DNA of 64,000 nucleotides from positions 35,180,501-35,244,500 of the forward strand of contig NC_092335.1 in the NCBI RefSeq assembly GCF_046630445.1. Reading direction: 5' to 3'. Below the pieces are notes generated by a model. The model searched no databases. It was not told the DNA's origin and saw nothing but the letters and a program-made list of their open reading frames with translations. Origin of the DNA: Rutidosis leptorrhynchoides (taxonomy: Eukaryota > Streptophyta > Magnoliopsida > Asterales > Asteraceae). Positions 60,392 through 64,000 of the stretch are shown piece by piece. A program made the translations under genes and the position numbers. Position 1 is the first letter of the stretch. Every line of letters starts with the position of its first letter.

Positions 60392-61708
60392 ATGACCCAA
60401 ACCCGATCTAGACCAGGGCAGTTGTTATTCGTACCTGATCCAGACGCAATAATCTCTAAAGCACGCAAGGAAGCACGAATCAGAAACCAAATGGCGTTAC
60501 GCGTTACTTTAGCAGAAAACACGAAACCCTCGATTGAAGGTCGAGGAGGACCAATCAGATTTCCAGAGATTCAAGGACACTCATTCAAGTTAAAACATCA
60601 CATCATCCAGCTCATTCAGAATAGCTGTCAGTTTCATGGATTACCGAATGACGATCCTAATTCTCACCTTGATAAATTCATATCTCTTTCAAACTCCTAC
60701 AAACAGCCAGGGATAGGACAAGATATAGTCCGGCTATACTCGTTCCCCTATTCTCTCACTCATCATGCTCAAACTTTGTTTGAAGGACTGGAAAAAGATT
60801 CCATCACGTCATGGACGGAGATGGCGACTAAATTCCTAACCAAATATTTCCCTCATTCTAAACAAACCAAACTGAAGAATGACATCATTAACTTCAAACA
60901 AAGTTATGATGAATCTCTTTACACTGCATGGGAGTGTTTCAAAACCCTGCTGAAGAAGTGCCTTAATCACCAGTTAGAACGGTCAGCCCAAATCTATACC
61001 TTCTACAATGGTCTTACGGTAAATCATAGGACGACGATCGATGCAGCAGCTCAAGGGAATCTGATGAACCAAACCGCAGATGAAGCATGGGAATTGCTCG
61101 AGAACATGACGATGCATCATCATGACCGGAACAGTGGTGAAACAACTTCATCATCTGCCCCACTCTCTGCACTTAACAATCAAACGGAGGCCATCAAATC
61201 CCTCACAGATAAGATGGAATCTCTTACCAAGCAACTCAGAGAATTGAAGACGCAACCGCAGCAGGTTAACCAAGCTCAGGCTTATGTTAATTGTACCAAC
61301 CCGCAACCTACTGAAGACTATCAAGTTGAGTACGAAAACCCTAACGGTTCAGTCTGTTACGTTCAATACCCAGCTCATCCACCAAATCCCGGATTCAATC
61401 AACCACCAAGGGTTAATCAATTTCAGCGAAGCAATCAACCTTTCCGATATCGCTATCTACCTTATCCAGCCCAACAATCTCAATTGACCTACGATCAACC
61501 ACTTCCACTCATTGGTCCCCCAGTTGAGGAAAATTCCCCTACCACCCAGATTACAAAAGCAGCTAACCCCACTCTCGGAGCTGATGATCAGTTAACTCGG
61601 TTCATCCAAGGACAACAACAATTAAATCAGAGAATTGCAACCAGACAAGGTCAGACGGAGATACTAATGAGAAATCAATTGGCTCTGCTCAAAAGTTTGG
61701 AAACGTAG
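60392..61708 (+). CDS. Athila gag
   Basis: A 438-codon frame from ATG 60392 (MTQTRSRPGQLLFVPDPDA). The Retrotrans_gag core is recognisable at about residues 90-220: GHSFKLKHHIIQLIQNSCQF, NDDPNSHLDKFISLSNSYKQ, LYSFPYSLTHHAQTLFEGL, SWTEMATKFLTKYFPHSKQ, and IYTFYNGLTVNHRTTIDAAA. A Gln/Pro-rich tail follows. This is the capsid precursor that would form virus-like particles. No zinc knuckle is seen before the frame ends. The element is a fossil in this window. Confidence 0.88.
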   Translation: MTQTRSRPGQLLFVPDPDAIISKARKEARIRNQMALRVTLAENTKPSIEGRGGPIRFPEIQGHSFKLKHHIIQLIQNSCQFHGLPNDDPNSHLDKFISLSNSYKQPGIGQDIVRLYSFPYSLTHHAQTLFEGLEKDSITSWTEMATKFLTKYFPHSKQTKLKNDIINFKQSYDESLYTAWECFKTLLKKCLNHQLERSAQIYTFYNGLTVNHRTTIDAAAQGNLMNQTADEAWELLENMTMHHHDRNSGETTSSSAPLSALNNQTEAIKSLTDKMESLTKQLRELKTQPQQVNQAQAYVNCTNPQPTEDYQVEYENPNGSVCYVQYPAHPPNPGFNQPPRVNQFQRSNQPFRYRYLPYPAQQSQLTYDQPLPLIGPPVEENSPTTQITKAANPTLGADDQLTRFIQGQQQLNQRIATRQGQTEILMRNQLALLKSLET

Positions 61709-61942
61709 CTCGAACAGTTATCACAACGCCTTGAAACCCGACCGCAGGGAAGATTGCCAAGTAATACTATCCAGAATCCCCATATAGAAGAAGCAAAGCA
61801 AATGGATTCCGTAATCCCAGAGGAAGAACCACGGAGAAGGTCAACTAGGCTCAAGAACAAATCAACATATACTCAGAAGCTGACCCCTGAAACTCCAGTT
61901 CGCATACCTTATCCTGGAAGGCTACAAGAAGAACCATCCAAG

Positions 61943-64000
61943 TGTAGCGACCCCGACAAATCGTCAAGTGACGGCGTCGACTACGTAGGTCCCATTACCT
62001 GGTCATAAGTCTTTAAAACAGACGTTGGACCCAAAATATGTCGCATCCATTCAAGTGTAAAGATTGTTTCAAAGTTTACAAAGGTAATTGACCACAAGTT
62101 AAGTTACAACGTTATAAGTACAAATGAAAACTATGCGACACAGTTTAAATAAGTTCAAAAGATGCTCCAAAATGCATGTATACTCGACATCCAAGCAAGT
62201 ATCAAAAGAGTGCGGAAGCATGTATCACTAAGCATTCAAAACCTGAGAAAACATAGAAGAATCTGTCAACGAAAACGTTGGTGAAATCATAGGTTTAGTA
62301 AGTATTAAACGTTGTTATTGAACCACAAGATTTTGTATTTCTATAACGTAGATTATCCAAATCATTTGCATTCCAAAAGTGTTGTTATACGCGAGCACTC
62401 AATTATCAAAACTTAACCAACGTTACCCCATCACACAGTGCTAGAACCCACACTAAAACACAAAAATATATTTCATCCGCATAACGGTAGCGAACCGTCC
62501 GAATGAGGGTTTGTTAAACCCGTATGGCCACACAATATAAGTTCTCGCTTACACCCTGCAAGTGTAACTAATGATAATCGAATTGAGGCATTTTTGTTCT
62601 AACTCGCACGTGGAATGTTTGTTTTCACACTTGTGTTCAAAACATAAAAGTAAGTAGTACAAGATGTAACAAAGTATATGTTTTCTCAGCCCACGATTTA
62701 AAAGTATAAAAGTTGTTGAAAAGGTGGGACTATGATCTCACCTCGAGTGCACGAGTATAAAAGTACTTCACAAAGTAACGTATGCATGAAAGTTGCTTAG
62801 CCTTGACCTAAACAAGTAAGTTGTGTCAATTAACCGGTTACGACACAAGGTCGGGTGAAATGTGTTCAATTAGTCCTATGGCTCGTTACGACTCGATTAA
62901 GTATAGCATGTGAATCACGTTGTCAAGTTTCATACAAGAAACAAGTATAAAAACATGTTAGAATGATTGTATAAAAGTTTGGTTAAGTTTGACTAAAAGT
63001 CAAACTTGGTCAAAGTCAACGAAAAAGTCAACGCGTTCGGGTCGGGTCCCGAACTATTTTTCTATGCTAGTTATTCATATACAAGTATATTAAAACAAGT
63101 TTCATGTGAATCGGAGGTCGGTAGCTAGTCAAACATTTCGCGTGAAATGCGCCAAACAAAGCAGAATCTGGCCAGGCCAATCCGCGCGCCGCGCGGGGAT
63201 GGGGCGCGCCGCGCCACCATCTGGGCAGACACTTTCCTGTTTTTCAAAGTATGCACGAACCAAAACATTTTCCAACCCAACTCTTGACCCGCAAACACTT
63301 ATAATGCCTATCATATATCGTCGAAAAGGTATTTTGACGAGGAATACAACTAACTACCTTTCACAAGCAAAAACATCAATTACAATAACCGAAAACTCGT
63401 CAATTGATCAAGAAAGGTTTATTTTCAAAGTTTCAAGTTCGTAAAACGTATTTTAAGTTTCGGGAATCCAATTCACACATATGATATGCTGTTTTGAAGG
63501 TAATGAAGCATACATTACTACTAAACACTAACAATTAACATTTCATGGCATTCAAGCATCAAAAGTTCATGTCAAGAACTATCAAACCCTAGTCAAACAT
63601 CACAAAATTATTAATCGGGTTTTTGAAGTTTTCTTAATCAACCTACACATCAAAATGTGGCTAATGATACTAGTAACACAATTAAAACATGCACTTTAAC
63701 AATCTAACAACATTAACTCATCCAAAATCAAGGATTAAGCAAACCCATTTCAAAAACTCAAACTAGTTACTCCAAACCACAAATCGAGCAAACAAAACAT
63801 ATATTCATGTTAGACACGAGCCATAGACACTAACTAACACAATTTCAAGTCAAAAACACGAATTTATAGAAATCTAGAGTTTTTAGAAAGTTACCCAAAC
63901 GAGATGAAGTTGGTATCAAATTGTAGAGGATGAAGAGAGGATTCCAATTATGTAATTTGTTTTGTTGTAAGCCTCCTAGATCGAATTTAGATGATGAATG
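61943..64000 (-). mobile_element. LTR of another element inserted in Athila, runs off the window
   Basis: It starts TGTAGCGACCCCGAC at 61943 in the middle of Athila coding DNA; the candidate target duplicate CCAAG (61938-61942) cannot be checked at the other end. Orientation is minus from the LTR core at about 62200-62290 (reverse of CTCACCAAC...TTCTCAGGT). No coding region is recognised to 64000. A GC-rich motif pair lies at 63183-63218. Confidence 0.6.
63183..63218. repeat. GCGCGCCGCGC motif pair
   Basis: CGCGCGCCGCGCGG and GGCGCGCCGCGCC lie about 20 bp apart in AT-rich DNA. Each is a near-palindrome. Confidence 0.8.

Larger units (their letters stand above)
57975..61942 (+). mobile_element. 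Athila-type Ty3/gypsy element, cut by another LTR
   Basis: The 5' LTR (57975-59924) has ends TGATATCGG.../...GGCCATATCA that are inverted repeats. The Athila-type primer site TGGCGCCGCTGCCGGGGA follows at 59942. A long leader and a gag gene (60392-61708) come next. Coding resemblance continues in other text to about 61940, where a foreign LTR begins (TGTAGCGACCCC). The rest of the element would lie beyond the window. It is broken by that insertion and by about one further break. Confidence 0.85.

Overview
The window is plant nuclear DNA, most likely from a eudicot and plausibly from Asteraceae. The evidence is AT-rich intergenic DNA, nested Ty1/copia and Ty3/gypsy LTR elements, GT-AG spliced plant genes and plant-type F-box, SEC8 and MOR1 sequences. 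The family assignment is a guess from the style of the LTR families. About four fifths of the window is transposon DNA, and the host genes lie between about 12.1 and 35.5 kb.

Host island. The one large intact gene is SEC8 (exocyst subunit EXOC4 type), on the minus strand at 28346-35295. I can place 25 coding exons, which add up to an uninterrupted 1048-codon frame; four of its introns begin with GC instead of GT. An intact single-exon F-box gene lies at 16356-17678 (minus). Around it are two decayed copies of the 5' part of MOR1 (TOG-domain microtubule protein) at 12917-15695 and 18387-19244/27155-27290. A small chimeric fragment at 12128-12520 joins a piece of the F-box gene to the 5' end of SEC8. 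The island has therefore been shuffled by local duplication.

A whole-looking Ty1/copia element (19245-27154, minus) with two identical 867-bp LTRs and a 1343-codon polyprotein sits inside the second MOR1 copy. The first MOR1 copy preserves the same site without the insertion. The element's 5' leader contains a series of hairpins that reuse two loop sequences with different stems.

Left flank (1-12127). Layers are nested: a solo LTR (4761-7908) lies inside the 3' LTR of a large non-autonomous element (1-7972). That LTR abuts the 3' remnants of two more LTRs (ending at 8711 and 9283) and a broken copia piece (9284-12127).

Right flank (35865-64000). A Tat-lineage gypsy element (35865-43517) has gag and protease plus an antisense gene but no reverse transcriptase or integrase. 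An older LTR starts at 43958 and is split by an 11.1-kb LARD-like element with 3.4-kb LTRs (46219-57338). That older LTR is followed by an Athila element (from 57975), which is itself interrupted at 61943 by another LTR that runs off the window.

The most unusual signals are: (1) a 57-codon hydrophobic ORF with its own TATA box, antisense to the LARD and kept intact in two diverged copies; (2) the hairpin series in the copia leader; (3) a tRNA-like Pol III promoter in the LARD LTRs; (4) a core motif shared by eight LTR copies of different families; (5) the four GC-AG introns of SEC8.
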